A DNA stretch of 64,000 nt, from positions 93,269-157,268 of the forward strand of contig NZ_CP028903.1 in NCBI RefSeq assembly GCF_001639105.2, read 5' to 3'. Below the pieces are notes generated by a model. It saw only the letters and a program-made list of their open reading frames with translations, was not told the origin of the DNA and ran no database searches. This stretch comes from Azospirillum humicireducens. GTDB lineage: Bacteria > Pseudomonadota > Alphaproteobacteria > Azospirillales > Azospirillaceae. Each line of letters opens with the position of its first letter. Within the stretch, counting starts at the first letter, position 1. Shown here piece after piece: positions 15,687 through 24,206 of the stretch. The position numbers were made by a program, and so were the translations under genes.

Positions 15687-17153
15687 ATGCCGCAGGACGG
15701 TCTGCTTCTCGACCTTCCGGCTAGGGACTTTCCCTCCGGGTGCAGTCCGGGCGACGATTGTCCCCTGCTGGTCCGAGAGATTCCCTACCGCGACCCGGTC
15801 ACAGCCTTCGCTCCCTGGGCAGGCCAGCCCTTCGCCACCCTTCTGCACAGTGCCGCGGAGGCTGGCGGCCGCGGTCGTTGGAGCATCCTCGCCGTCGAGC
15901 CCTTCCGCGCAATCCTGTCGCACGGCGGCTCCGTCACGGTGGACGGCCATGAGGTCGCCGGCGATCCCTTCACCGTGCTGGAACAGCAGCTGGCGGCCAG
16001 CCGCCAGAGCATTCCGCCCGACCTGCCGGTTCCCTTCGCCGGCGGCGCCGTCGGCTTCCTCGGCTATGAACTGGGGCAGGTGCTGGAGCGGCTGCCGGCA
16101 CGCCATGACGACGACACCGGCCTGCCCGACATGGCCTTCGGTTTGTACGACACCGTCATCGTCTTCGATGAACTCGATCGGCGCGGCTGGATCCTGTCCA
16201 ACGGCTTTCCCGAGACCACCCCGGTCCGGCGCCGCCTCCGCGCTGCCGACCGCCTGCAGTCGGTCGCGGACCGCCTGGAAACGGCGCCCGACGCCCTGCC
16301 GCCGCCCCACGCCGCCACCGCCGTCTGGCGGCCGGAGATCGCGCGCGACGATTATTGCCGCCGGGTCGAGCAGGTGCTGGAGTACATCCGCGCCGGCGAC
16401 ATCTTCCAGGCCAACTTCACCGGGCGTTTCCTGGCCGACCGGCCGGCGGGGCTGTCGGTGTTCGACCTGTACCGCCGCCTGCTGGCGCTCAGCCCCGCCC
16501 CCTTCGCAGCCTGCCTGTCGCTGCCCGGCGGGGCCGGTCTGGCCAGCGCCTCGCCCGAGCGCTTCATCCGGCTCCATGCCGACGGACGCATGGAAACCCG
16601 CCCGATCAAGGGGACCCGCCCGCGCGGCGCCGATGCAGAGGAAGACGACGCCCTGGCCCGCGAGCTCGAAGGCAGCGTCAAGGATCGGGCCGAGAATCTG
16701 ATGATCACCGATCTGCTGCGCAACGACATCGGCCGCGTGGCGCGCATCGGCAGCGTCAAGGTGCCAGTCCTGTGCGGGGTGGAGCGTTTCGCCTCCGTCC
16801 ATCATCTGGTGTCGGTGATCGAGGGGCGGCTGAGGCCGGGCCTGGGTCCGGTCGACCTGCTGCGCGCCACCTTCCCCGGCGGTTCGATCACCGGCGCGCC
16901 CAAGATCCGCGCCATGGAGATCATCGACGAGCTGGAGGACTCGCGGCGCGGCGCCTATTGCGGGTCGGTCGCCTGGATCGGCTTCGACGGGGCGATGGAC
17001 AGCAGCATCGTCATCCGCACCCTGACGGTCACGCCCAACCACGTCATCGCCCAGGCCGGCGGCGGCATCGTCGCCGACTCCGATCCTGCCGGCGAGCATG
17101 ATGAGATGATGGTGAAAATCCGCCCGCAGCTGCGCGCGCTGGACGGCGGTTGA
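15687..17153 (+). CDS. pabB: Aminodeoxychorismate synthase component I
   Basis: The 488-residue chorismate-binding enzyme converts chorismate and ammonia to aminodeoxychorismate, the precursor of p-aminobenzoate. Motifs IKGTRPRG and GGSITGAPKI in the C-terminal half are the chorismate-binding family hallmarks. p-Aminobenzoate is needed both for folate and as a substrate of the RFA-P synthase (27260-28294) in tetrahydromethanopterin synthesis, so its place between the betaine genes and the methanopterin island is functionally sensible. No pabA or pabC was seen in the window. Confidence 0.88.
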   Translation: MPQDGLLLDLPARDFPSGCSPGDDCPLLVREIPYRDPVTAFAPWAGQPFATLLHSAAEAGGRGRWSILAVEPFRAILSHGGSVTVDGHEVAGDPFTVLEQQLAASRQSIPPDLPVPFAGGAVGFLGYELGQVLERLPARHDDDTGLPDMAFGLYDTVIVFDELDRRGWILSNGFPETTPVRRRLRAADRLQSVADRLETAPDALPPPHAATAVWRPEIARDDYCRRVEQVLEYIRAGDIFQANFTGRFLADRPAGLSVFDLYRRLLALSPAPFAACLSLPGGAGLASASPERFIRLHADGRMETRPIKGTRPRGADAEEDDALARELEGSVKDRAENLMITDLLRNDIGRVARIGSVKVPVLCGVERFASVHHLVSVIEGRLRPGLGPVDLLRATFPGGSITGAPKIRAMEIIDELEDSRRGAYCGSVAWIGFDGAMDSSIVIRTLTVTPNHVIAQAGGGIVADSDPAGEHDEMMVKIRPQLRALDGG

Positions 17154-17199
17154 GAGATTGCGGCCCGACGCCAGGATGACGACAGAGCGGTCGATGCAA

Positions 17200-17227
17200 G
17201 GCCCCAGCCGCGTTTACGGCCGGGGCC
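17200..17227. terminator. Hairpin between convergent pabB and phosphatase gene
   Basis: GGCCCC and GGGGCC (17200-17205 and 17222-17227) close a stem that continues as GCCG/CGGC after one mismatch, with a 6-base loop. It lies 47 bases after the pabB stop and 39 bases after the convergent gene, and is followed by a short T-run on the plus strand. A shared bidirectional terminator is likely. Confidence 0.65.
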
Positions 17228-17265
17228 CTCATGTTTTCAGGGAATGCTGACGAAAGCCGCCGGCG

Positions 17266-18339
17266 TCACTGGATATCGTTCGGCTGCACGACGACCCAGT
17301 TCCGGTCGGCGAGAACCGGCAGATTCTGTGCGGCCTGCCCGGCCGCGGCCGCTTCCCACATATGCTTGATCTGTTTCATATATTTGTCCTTGCGGTTGAC
17401 CCAGACCCGCAAGCCGCCATTCGCCGCATCGGTGGAATGGAGCAGCATGTAGCCATCGCTGGTCGGGGTGTCCCCCGCCACCAGCACCGGCTTCTTCCAC
17501 TGGTCGATGTAGGTGAGGATCGCCGCGTGCTTGCCGGCGAACCAGGTCAGCGGCGCCCAAAGATAGGTGCCGAGTTCCAGGTCCATCGTCTTGGCCCAAT
17601 CGTATTTTCCCTCGGCGATCAGCTTGCGCGCCGTGGTCACTTCGCCGGTGGCGCGGTTCTTCAGCAGCATGGTGACGCCGATGACGTTTTGCGGCTTGAT
17701 GTTGTAGCCGTATTTCGGATCGGAGACGACCATGCGGACCAGCTCCTCGCTGGCGGCGGTCATCACGTAGACCTCGATCCCGTTGGCGGTCAGGTGGTTC
17801 ACCAGTTCCTGCTGGCCGGTGTAGAATTTTGGCGGGCTGATCTCGACCGTCTTGACCGCATCGCCTTCGTAATAGGTGGCGGGGATCGGCTTGCCGTCGG
17901 CCAGCATCTCGTCGATGAAGCCCTTCAACTGGGCCAAGGTGAAGCCGGAGAAGATCTGCGCCACCCACGGATAGCACACCTGATCATCGATCTCGCACAG
18001 CCGGTAATAGTAGCTATTGAGGCTTTCCTTATGCCCGTTCACGTCCTTGAACGGGATGATCTTCAAGGACGGGTCCATGCTCTCGCGCGACAGCACCCCC
18101 TTGCGCTCCAGATAAGGCAGCAACGATTCTTCAAGGTCGTAGCGGTAGAGCGTGTTGTCGGCGTCGAACACCGCATAAGCGCCCTTGCCGGCATTGGCCG
18201 ACACCAGCGTCTTGAGACTCGACGCCGCCGCTTCGGGCCAATGTGCGAGCGGCTGAGGGGATGCCGATTGAGCCATGGCGGCGACCGGAGCGATGGCGAC
18301 CATGCCCGAAAGCAAAATGGACCGGAGAAACGTCTTCAT
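17266..18339 (-). CDS. pchP: Exported HAD phosphatase, probable phosphorylcholine phosphatase
   Basis: The 357-residue protein has a Sec signal peptide (cleavage near residue 23 after AMA) and the HAD motif I FDADNT (nucleophile D59), with the extended cap typical of Pseudomonas PchP. PchP removes phosphate from phosphorylcholine in the periplasm, giving choline, which is oxidised to betaine. That fits the neighbouring betaine catabolism, although betA/betB are not in the window. It is transcribed toward pabB and shares a hairpin terminator. The AT-rich 235 bases upstream (18340-18574) should hold its promoter. The alternative is a phosphoserine-phosphatase-like periplasmic HAD of other specificity. 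Confidence 0.8.
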   Translation of the reverse strand: MKTFLRSILLSGMVAIAPVAAMAQSASPQPLAHWPEAAASSLKTLVSANAGKGAYAVFDADNTLYRYDLEESLLPYLERKGVLSRESMDPSLKIIPFKDVNGHKESLNSYYYRLCEIDDQVCYPWVAQIFSGFTLAQLKGFIDEMLADGKPIPATYYEGDAVKTVEISPPKFYTGQQELVNHLTANGIEVYVMTAASEELVRMVVSDPKYGYNIKPQNVIGVTMLLKNRATGEVTTARKLIAEGKYDWAKTMDLELGTYLWAPLTWFAGKHAAILTYIDQWKKPVLVAGDTPTSDGYMLLHSTDAANGGLRVWVNRKDKYMKQIKHMWEAAAAGQAAQNLPVLADRNWVVVQPNDIQ

Positions 18340-18574
18340 CTGCGCTCCTTCTTTCCCTGTTTAAAGACGCGATTTTTCGAGACCGGAATCACTGTTTTGG
18401 AGTGCTTCCGTCCGCTCCGGTTACTTTCCGGAATTATATAGGATATCCAGATATGATACGCAGACTATGACAGATTTATTACACATCATCAATGGAACTA
18501 ATTTCTGAAACTGTCGCTTATTGGCATGAGTTTGTCGTCAATACTGCAGAATTTCTTGAAACACCCTTTATCGC
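18340..18574. promoter_or_regulatory. AT-rich leader of the phosphatase gene
   Basis: This stretch is conspicuously richer in A+T than its surroundings, with a GGATATCC palindrome at 18433-18440, and contains no gene that I can support. It separates the exported phosphatase from the upstream GreA-like gene on the same strand and probably carries the phosphatase promoter. No confident -35/-10 pair was assigned. Confidence 0.35.
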
Positions 18575-19057
18575 TCAACCCGGCGAGACCGAGCGGATGG
18601 TCAGCGGCAGCGCGCCATCCCGGCGCGGCCACTCCACCAGATCGCCGACCCGTCCGCCGACCAGTGCCTCACCCAACGGGGACTGCCAGCTGATGCGGCC
18701 GGCAGCGGGATCGGCCTCCTCGCCACCCACCAGAGCGAACGTCCATCGGCGTCCGTTCTCATCCTCGGCGACGACGACGGAGCCGAACCCGGCCTCCTCC
18801 ACCGAACCGGCCGGGCGGACGACCACGGCGGCGGCCAGACGGGCGCGGAGCAGGTCGACGCGCCGCTTGGCGCTGCTCGTCGCCTGCCGGTCCTCCGGCG
18901 CATCGGAGCCGCGCAGTTTCGCGATCTCCGCATCGGCAGCGGCGAGTTCCGACTGCCAGGCGGCGACGGTGGCGGCGGACACATGCAGGGGGCCGGCGAC
19001 CTGCGGCAGCGGCCCTTCGGTTTCGGCGTCGCTTTCCTTGACGAAGGCGCGGCTCAT
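18575..19057 (-). CDS. GreA/GreB-family protein
   Basis: The 160-residue protein has an N-terminal helical stretch and a C-terminal GreA/GreB-type domain (GRISWQSPLGEALVGGRVGD). Proteins of this family bind the RNA polymerase secondary channel and rescue stalled complexes or act as Rnk-like regulators. The start at 19057 follows a strong GAGGAGG. It is the last gene of the mfnD-mfnF line, 10 bases after mfnF, which is an unexpected place for a transcription factor; a pathway-specific role is possible but not shown. Confidence 0.75.
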   Translation of the reverse strand: MSRAFVKESDAETEGPLPQVAGPLHVSAATVAAWQSELAAADAEIAKLRGSDAPEDRQATSSAKRRVDLLRARLAAAVVVRPAGSVEEAGFGSVVVAEDENGRRWTFALVGGEEADPAAGRISWQSPLGEALVGGRVGDLVEWPRRDGALPLTIRSVSPG

Positions 19058-19067
19058 GTCTGCCTCC

Positions 19068-20102
19068 TCAACCCAGCAATGCCATGGCGGCAGCGGGGGC
19101 ACAGCTGGCGACCCAGCCATGGCCGGAGGCGCCCACCACATCGCTGAAATCCCGATAGGGGCGGCCCAGCCGGGCAGCCACCTCCTTCACGACGGCGCGC
19201 CCGACGCCGGCCCCGACCACCGGTGCGTCCGCCGGCAGAAGCGGCGTTCCAGCCGACAGCACGCGACAGGCGGCATCGTGGATGCGGCGCAACTGCCGTT
19301 CGGTCAGGTCGGCGGCCATCGCCTGCCAGACCGCCGGATCGTAATCGCCTGCATCATGCCCGACCATGCGCGCCAGACGGCGCCGGCTGGCCTCCACCGT
19401 CTTCGCCCCATTGTCGGCGGCGGGGTGCTGGTCGGCGGCCTCGTCCAGCCGGCCCAGGACCCGGTAGAGGTCGGCGCTGGTCGCGAAATACTCGGCCATC
19501 ATCGGCAACCGCTCGCCCGCAACGAGAGCGGTGCGCTCCATCGCCATCACCGCCGTGCGGGTCAGGCCGGTATAGAGCAGTTCCTCCACCGCCATCCGCT
19601 CATGATCGGTGATGCCGCGCGCCGCCACCGCGCCGTCCCGCACGGGCACGATGTCCGTGGTGGTGCTGCCCATGTCGACCAGAAGCGCCGCCGGCAGACG
19701 CCGGGCGACGACAGCGGCCGTCGCCATCCAGTTGGCCGATGCCACGTCCATCACCCGGCCGCGCGCCTCCAGCGGCGACAGCAGCCCGCCCCGGCCGGCA
19801 TAGACGCGCAGCCGTCCCTGCGGCAGGGCAGCCTCCATGCGCTCGATCAGCGTGTGCACGCCCTGGATGCGGTCGTCGAACAGGTCGACCAGTTCGCCGG
19901 TCATCGTCACCACATGGTCGGCATCTGCCGGCAGGCGCTCCAGCACCGTGGCGAGCGCCGCGTCCAGCTCTCCGATCCCCTGCCAAAGCCGGCAAGGCAC
20001 CTGCACCGCATCGCGCAGCCGACCTTCCTCAGCCCAGGCAGCCTTCAGGTGGGCACCGCCGATGTCCCAGCCGATCACGGTCGATGAATGGACGTCAGAC
20101 AT
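19068..20102 (-). CDS. mfnF: H4MPT-linked C1 pathway protein, MfnF-like
   Basis: The 344-residue protein belongs to the actin/hydantoinase-like superfamily, with the nucleotide-binding motif GWDIGGAHLKAA at residues 11-22 and DMGSTTTDIVPV in the middle. In methanogens MfnF joins the glutamyl-tyramine and furan parts of methanofuran; bacterial homologues accompany every methylofuran-dependent formaldehyde pathway. It overlaps mfnD by 8 bases and lies beside other Mfn homologues in this window, supporting a role in methylofuran synthesis. Confidence 0.82.
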   Translation of the reverse strand: MSDVHSSTVIGWDIGGAHLKAAWAEEGRLRDAVQVPCRLWQGIGELDAALATVLERLPADADHVVTMTGELVDLFDDRIQGVHTLIERMEAALPQGRLRVYAGRGGLLSPLEARGRVMDVASANWMATAAVVARRLPAALLVDMGSTTTDIVPVRDGAVAARGITDHERMAVEELLYTGLTRTAVMAMERTALVAGERLPMMAEYFATSADLYRVLGRLDEAADQHPAADNGAKTVEASRRRLARMVGHDAGDYDPAVWQAMAADLTERQLRRIHDAACRVLSAGTPLLPADAPVVGAGVGRAVVKEVAARLGRPYRDFSDVVGASGHGWVASCAPAAAMALLG

Positions 20103-21105
20103 GCGCGTCCTCCCGGCCGGCGTCGGCCGATATGGTGTGGAACAGATCGAGGATTTCGCCGGCCGGGTTCCAGCCCAGAACCCGCGACAGCCCGGAATAG
20201 CCGACGGACAGGCGCGGGTTCACCTCCACCACCACCGGACCATTCGATTCGGGGCCGTCGGGCCGGTCGATGAGGTCGACGGCGACATAGCCACGCAGCC
20301 CCGGAATCGCGGCGGCGATGGCACGGGCGAGCGGCTCCCAGGCGGCACGGCGGTGCTCCATCGCCCCGACCTCCACGCCATGGAAGGAGAAGCAGCCATC
20401 TCCACGCTCTACCGTCTGGCGGTTGCAGCCGAGCAGCCGCACCCCGCCACCGGCGTCGACCAGCATCGACAGGCTGCACGCCTCGCCATCCACCAGCGGC
20501 TGGACGATCCAGCGGCCGGCACGGGGCGGCGTCCAGGCGGCGACATCGTCGACCAGGAAGGTGTCGAGGCACCCGGCGCCATCGTCCGGCTTCACCACAT
20601 GGCGGGCGGCGGGCAGCGGCGGCGCGCCGAAGGGAACGGTGGGAATGGCCGCGATACCCTGTGCGGCCAGCCGTTCCGCCGTCGCCGTTTTTGACGACGC
20701 AAGCGCGATGGCATCGGGAGCGCAGGCGACCACCGGCCGGCCGGTGCCGCGGAACAGAGCGGCGACATGGCCCAGCAGCCCGTCGCTTTCGGGTGCGATC
20801 GGCCAGACCATGTCGCACAGGGCGGCAGCATCTCGCCACCGCGAGTCCGGATCCTCGCCCGGCGCCACCGGAAACAGGGCAACCCGGTCGGGTGGAAATG
20901 AGGGTGGGGGAAGGCGGTTGTCCCAGCACAGCGTGACGTGTATTCCATCCAGCGCGACCAGATCGCCGACCAGGGCCGCGACCATCGCGTCAGCGTCCGC
21001 CAGCAGCTCCGTCGGAAGCGGCCCGTTGCACAGCGCGCCGCCGGTGACATACTCGCAGACCAGAACCCGACGAAGGCTGTTCTCCATGGACATCGTTCCC
21101 GTCAT
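20095..21105 (-). CDS. mfnD: ATP-grasp ligase, MfnD-like (tyramine-glutamate ligase)
   Basis: The 336-residue ATP-grasp protein has the characteristic substrate-lid and metal-binding end (VVVEVNPRLSVGYSGL). MfnD ligates glutamate to tyramine in methanofuran synthesis. Starts at 21105 (GCAGG upstream) or 21087 are both possible; the latter shares the CCATGG palindrome with the divergent HisA-like gene. It is translated before mfnF, which it overlaps. A different ATP-grasp substrate cannot be excluded. Confidence 0.75.
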   Translation of the reverse strand: MTGTMSMENSLRRVLVCEYVTGGALCNGPLPTELLADADAMVAALVGDLVALDGIHVTLCWDNRLPPPSFPPDRVALFPVAPGEDPDSRWRDAAALCDMVWPIAPESDGLLGHVAALFRGTGRPVVACAPDAIALASSKTATAERLAAQGIAAIPTVPFGAPPLPAARHVVKPDDGAGCLDTFLVDDVAAWTPPRAGRWIVQPLVDGEACSLSMLVDAGGGVRLLGCNRQTVERGDGCFSFHGVEVGAMEHRRAAWEPLARAIAAAIPGLRGYVAVDLIDRPDGPESNGPVVVEVNPRLSVGYSGLSRVLGWNPAGEILDLFHTISADAGREDAHV

Positions 21106-21829
21106 CGACCTGCTGGGCGGGCAGGTTGTTCATGCCAAGCGGGGGGAGCGCGACCGCTACCGCCCCATCGAAAGCGCGCTGATCCCAGGATCGGCACCCC
21201 AGGATATCGTGGCCGCGCTGCTGACGCTGCATCCCTTCCGCGCCTGCTATGTCGCCGATCTCGACGCGATCAGGGGAAATGGCGGCCATCGCTCCACCGT
21301 CGCGGCGCTGCAGGCCCGCTGGCCGGAGGTGGCGTTCTGGGTCGATGCCGGACTGGCGACGCCGGACGGGTGCCGGCTCTGGCTCGACGCCGGGATCCGC
21401 CATCTGGTGATCGGCAGCGAAAGCCAGACCGACGGCACGACGCTGGAGGCGGTGCTGACGCTCGCCGGTCACGACCGGGTGGCGCTGTCGCTGGACGTCC
21501 GGCGGGGGATACCGCTGGGGCCGGCGGCTCTGCATGAGGAGGCGGGCCGCTGGCCTGAGCGGGTGATCGCCATGACGCTGGACCGGGTCGGCTCGGGGGA
21601 GGGGCCGGACCTGGACCGCATCGCCACGCTGGCGGCCCGACGCCCGGGGGTTCGGGTGTGGGGGGCCGGCGGCGTGCGTGATTCTGCGGACCTGGATGCG
21701 CTGGCCAGGCACGGCACCGATGCCGTGCTGGTGGCCAGCGCGCTCCACGACCGGAGGATCGATGCCGGGGAACTTGCCCGGTTCGCCTCCGGTCGGCATG
21801 CCTCCGATCAGCCGGCGGCGAACGGATGA
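21086..21829 (+). CDS. HisA/HisF-like TIM-barrel protein of the methanopterin island
   Basis: The 247-residue (beta/alpha)8 protein resembles HisA, starting with [16 protein letters not shown] and ending with a phosphate-binding [11 protein letters not shown] loop. Homologues of this type recur in bacterial methanopterin clusters; the reaction is not known to me. It runs opposite to its neighbours: its ATG shares CCATGG with an mfnD start, and its 3' end overlaps the end of fae by 22 bases. Any promoter must lie inside mfnD. It is too short and out of context for histidine biosynthesis. Confidence 0.78.
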   Translation: MDIVPVIDLLGGQVVHAKRGERDRYRPIESALIPGSAPQDIVAALLTLHPFRACYVADLDAIRGNGGHRSTVAALQARWPEVAFWVDAGLATPDGCRLWLDAGIRHLVIGSESQTDGTTLEAVLTLAGHDRVALSLDVRRGIPLGPAALHEEAGRWPERVIAMTLDRVGSGEGPDLDRIATLAARRPGVRVWGAGGVRDSADLDALARHGTDAVLVASALHDRRIDAGELARFASGRHASDQPAANG

Positions 21830-22317
21830 ACCGCGGCGGCCTTGCCGTCCAGCATCTCCTGGGCGGTCGGGCTGCCGGCGATGGCGCGCTTCAGCGCGAG
21901 CTTGGTGGCTTCATGGTTGTAGTCCTGGATCTTCCGGTCGTCTTCCGCCTGCCAGTGGATGAAGACGCCGACGGAGATGAACAGGTCGTCGGCCTCGTCC
22001 GCCGGGATGGTGCCGTCCTCGACGCATTCGGCGACGGCCAGGGCGACGGCACGCTGGGCTGGGCCGAACATCTGCACCGCCTGCTTGGCGTTCTTGATCG
22101 TCACCTTGTTGAACATGACCGTGGACGGCTTGACCATCAGATTCGGCGCCAGCACGGCCAGCAGGCCGTTCACGCCTTCCTTCTGGTTGGTCAGGGTCTG
22201 GCAGAAGGCGGTCTCGGCGGCGCTGCCGCGCGGACCGATGATGAGATCGATGTGAGCGACTTCGTTGCCGTCGCCCACCAGAGCTTCGCCGACCATAACC
22301 TTGTCGATCTTAGGCAT
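21808..22317 (-). CDS. fae: Formaldehyde-activating enzyme
   Basis: The 169-residue protein condenses formaldehyde with tetrahydromethanopterin to methylene-H4MPT, the entry step of the pathway. It matches Fae closely: [17 protein letters not shown] with the active-site His22, and MFGPAQ and GVFIHW in the second half. The start at 22317 is fixed by the family N-terminus and an AAGGGA box. Its first 127 bases lie inside the 3' end of the CitG-like gene in another frame. Its substrate is what GbcAB and DgcAB produce. Confidence 0.95.
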   Translation of the reverse strand: MPKIDKVMVGEALVGDGNEVAHIDLIIGPRGSAAETAFCQTLTNQKEGVNGLLAVLAPNLMVKPSTVMFNKVTIKNAKQAVQMFGPAQRAVALAVAECVEDGTIPADEADDLFISVGVFIHWQAEDDRKIQDYNHEATKLALKRAIAGSPTAQEMLDGKAAAVHPFAAG

Positions 22318-23282
22318 TGCGCGTCCCTTGCGATGGTTGGTTTGAAAAGGCTCCGCCGGATGTCTTCCGGCGGCCACGGTCCGGCAGGCAGCTCGCCGGC
22401 CAGCCGAAGCACGAACAGGCAGGCCACCGTCAGGTCGGCGGACGTGCCCGGATTGAGGCCGCGGCGCTTCAGCGCGCGGTCGAAAGCGAGAAGGCGGCGG
22501 GCCGCCCCGTCCTGACGGCCCGAAGCGGTGCCGCCGAAGACGGGATCGACGGCCAGGCGCCGTTCCAGCCGGAAAGCCTGTTCCCGCACCTGTTCGGCCA
22601 CCGCCGCGCCATGCTTGCGGGCGATGTGGGTGTCGGGGTGCAGCGCCATGAAGCCCAAATGGATGGCGCTCGCCGCCTCCGCCGGGCTGGCGCCACGGCG
22701 CAGTGCAGATCGCCCGCGGGCCACGCCGAAGGTGAAGACGTCGGCGAAGGCGGTTACGTATTGCCGCGCGATCAGGTCGCGGTCGGCCGCCGCCGCCATT
22801 GCGGCCCGCAGGTCGACACGCGGCGCCTCCGCCACGTCATGCTGTGCCGCTCCCCCCAGTCCGGCGGGAAGCGCCAGGCGGATGGCCGCGAAGGCATCGG
22901 CGGCGTCGGCGACGCTCAGCGTGTCGAGCACCCGCGCCAGCCTCATCCGCAGCGGCTCGTCCTTCTCACGGCACAGCGCAGCGGCGGCGAGCGGAGCCAG
23001 AAGCAGCACGATGCCGAGGTTGGTGTTGCAGCCGGCCACATCCCGCGTCGCCGCGACAGCGCGCAGGATCGCCTCCCCCACCCGGCAGCCGGGCGTGGCG
23101 AGGATCGGGGCGATGGCGGCGGCGCTGTCGAGGAACTGCGCCACGCTCATGCCATGGCCTTCGGCATGGATGTGGACGTTGCCGGGCTTCAGCGCCAACA
23201 ACTCCAGCCGGCAGGCGGTGAACAGCGCCTCTTCCACCAAGGCCTGGCAATCCTGGAACGGGGTCGGCAGCAAGGCACTCAT
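22191..23282 (-). CDS. CitG/MdcB-like triphosphoribosyl transferase homologue
   Basis: The 363-residue protein shows the CitG family pattern ([17 protein letters not shown], and [11 protein letters not shown]). CitG makes the triphosphoribosyl-dephospho-CoA prosthetic group; homologues embedded in methanopterin clusters probably act on a ribosyl intermediate of H4MPT, which is inference. It is some 70 residues longer than typical CitG, and the extra tail after [10 protein letters not shown] is encoded on top of fae and looks unconserved. ATGA overlap with the RimK-like gene upstream. Confidence 0.78.
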   Translation of the reverse strand: MSALLPTPFQDCQALVEEALFTACRLELLALKPGNVHIHAEGHGMSVAQFLDSAAAIAPILATPGCRVGEAILRAVAATRDVAGCNTNLGIVLLLAPLAAAALCREKDEPLRMRLARVLDTLSVADAADAFAAIRLALPAGLGGAAQHDVAEAPRVDLRAAMAAAADRDLIARQYVTAFADVFTFGVARGRSALRRGASPAEAASAIHLGFMALHPDTHIARKHGAAVAEQVREQAFRLERRLAVDPVFGGTASGRQDGAARRLLAFDRALKRRGLNPGTSADLTVACLFVLRLAGELPAGPWPPEDIRRSLFKPTIARDAQCLRSTRLWSAKLWWATATKSLTSISSSVRAAAPPRPPSARP

Positions 23283-24196
23283 CCGGCCCTCCGCGCGTCC
23301 ACCGACAGCGGCGAGGCCGACGCCAGACGGGCGAGGACCAGATCGGCCAGCGCCTGCGCCACATCCACCGGCGTCACCGCCTGCAGGCCGCGCCATGCCG
23401 GCATGCTGTTGACCTCCAGCACCAGGAACCGGCCGTCGGGCGCGCGGATCACGTCCACCCCGGCATAGTCGGCGCCGACGGCGGCGGCGGCGGCCACAGC
23501 CAGATCGCCCAGCACGCCGCCCGGACTGGCCGGATGACAGCGCGCCCCCTGTTTGACGTTGGTGATCCAGTGATCGCCCTGACGCACCATGGCGGCGAGC
23601 GGACGCCCGTCCACCACGAAGACGCGCCAGTCGAACCAGCCGCCATCGGCCGCACCGACATACTCCTGCAGGTGATAGACGCCGGCGATCTCCTCCGGGC
23701 CGGGCAGACCCATGCCGGGATCCAGCCGGCGCAGCCCCTTGCCCTGCGACCCGAACAGCGGCTTCAACACCGCCGCGCGGCCGTCGGCATGGAGGGCGGC
23801 CAGGATGGAGGACGCCTGGACGGGGTCGGCGACGGTCCAGGTCCGCGGGGTCGGAACCCCGGCCGCGGCCAGCCGGAAGGCGGTGGCGCTCTTGTCGACG
23901 CAGCGCTCGATGGCCGCGGGACCGTTGGCCACGACAAGTCCGCAATGGGACAGCGCGTGTAGCACGCCCAGCCGCACCGTCACCTCCTCGAAGCTGCCGG
24001 CGGAGATGGTGCGGACCAGACAGGCGTCGGGCAGGGCGCCATCGAAGCCCGGCACCACCGGCCCGTCCGGTCCGAAGCCGCAGGCGCCGAGCGACACCGG
24101 GACCGCCCTCGCGCCCCGGCGGGCGAAAGCGGCGGTCAGCCGCCGGGTGTGCCAGTCGGCGCCGTCCACGAAGATGGCGATGCGGGTCCGTCCCAT
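23279..24196 (-). CDS. RimK-family ATP-grasp ligase
   Basis: The 305-residue protein has a RimK-type ATP-grasp fold, with VLKPLFGSQGKGLRRL (ATP-binding loop) and FLVLEVNSMPAW (metal-binding). In archaea the MptN member adds glutamate to tetrahydrosarcinapterin precursors; a glutamyl-ligase role on the H4MPT or methylofuran side chain is therefore plausible. It lies 10 bases after mch and overlaps the CitG-like gene by 4 bases. The exact acceptor is unknown. Confidence 0.8.
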   Translation of the reverse strand: MGRTRIAIFVDGADWHTRRLTAAFARRGARAVPVSLGACGFGPDGPVVPGFDGALPDACLVRTISAGSFEEVTVRLGVLHALSHCGLVVANGPAAIERCVDKSATAFRLAAAGVPTPRTWTVADPVQASSILAALHADGRAAVLKPLFGSQGKGLRRLDPGMGLPGPEEIAGVYHLQEYVGAADGGWFDWRVFVVDGRPLAAMVRQGDHWITNVKQGARCHPASPGGVLGDLAVAAAAAVGADYAGVDVIRAPDGRFLVLEVNSMPAWRGLQAVTPVDVAQALADLVLARLASASPLSVDARRAG

Positions 24197-24206
24197 CGTC
24201 CGGCCC

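Noticed and set aside
18492..20087. 531-codon plus-strand frame over the GreA-like and mfnF genes
   Set aside because: Repetitive Ser/Arg/Pro/Ala composition and no motif; the minus-strand genes have clear family signatures and ribosome-binding sites.
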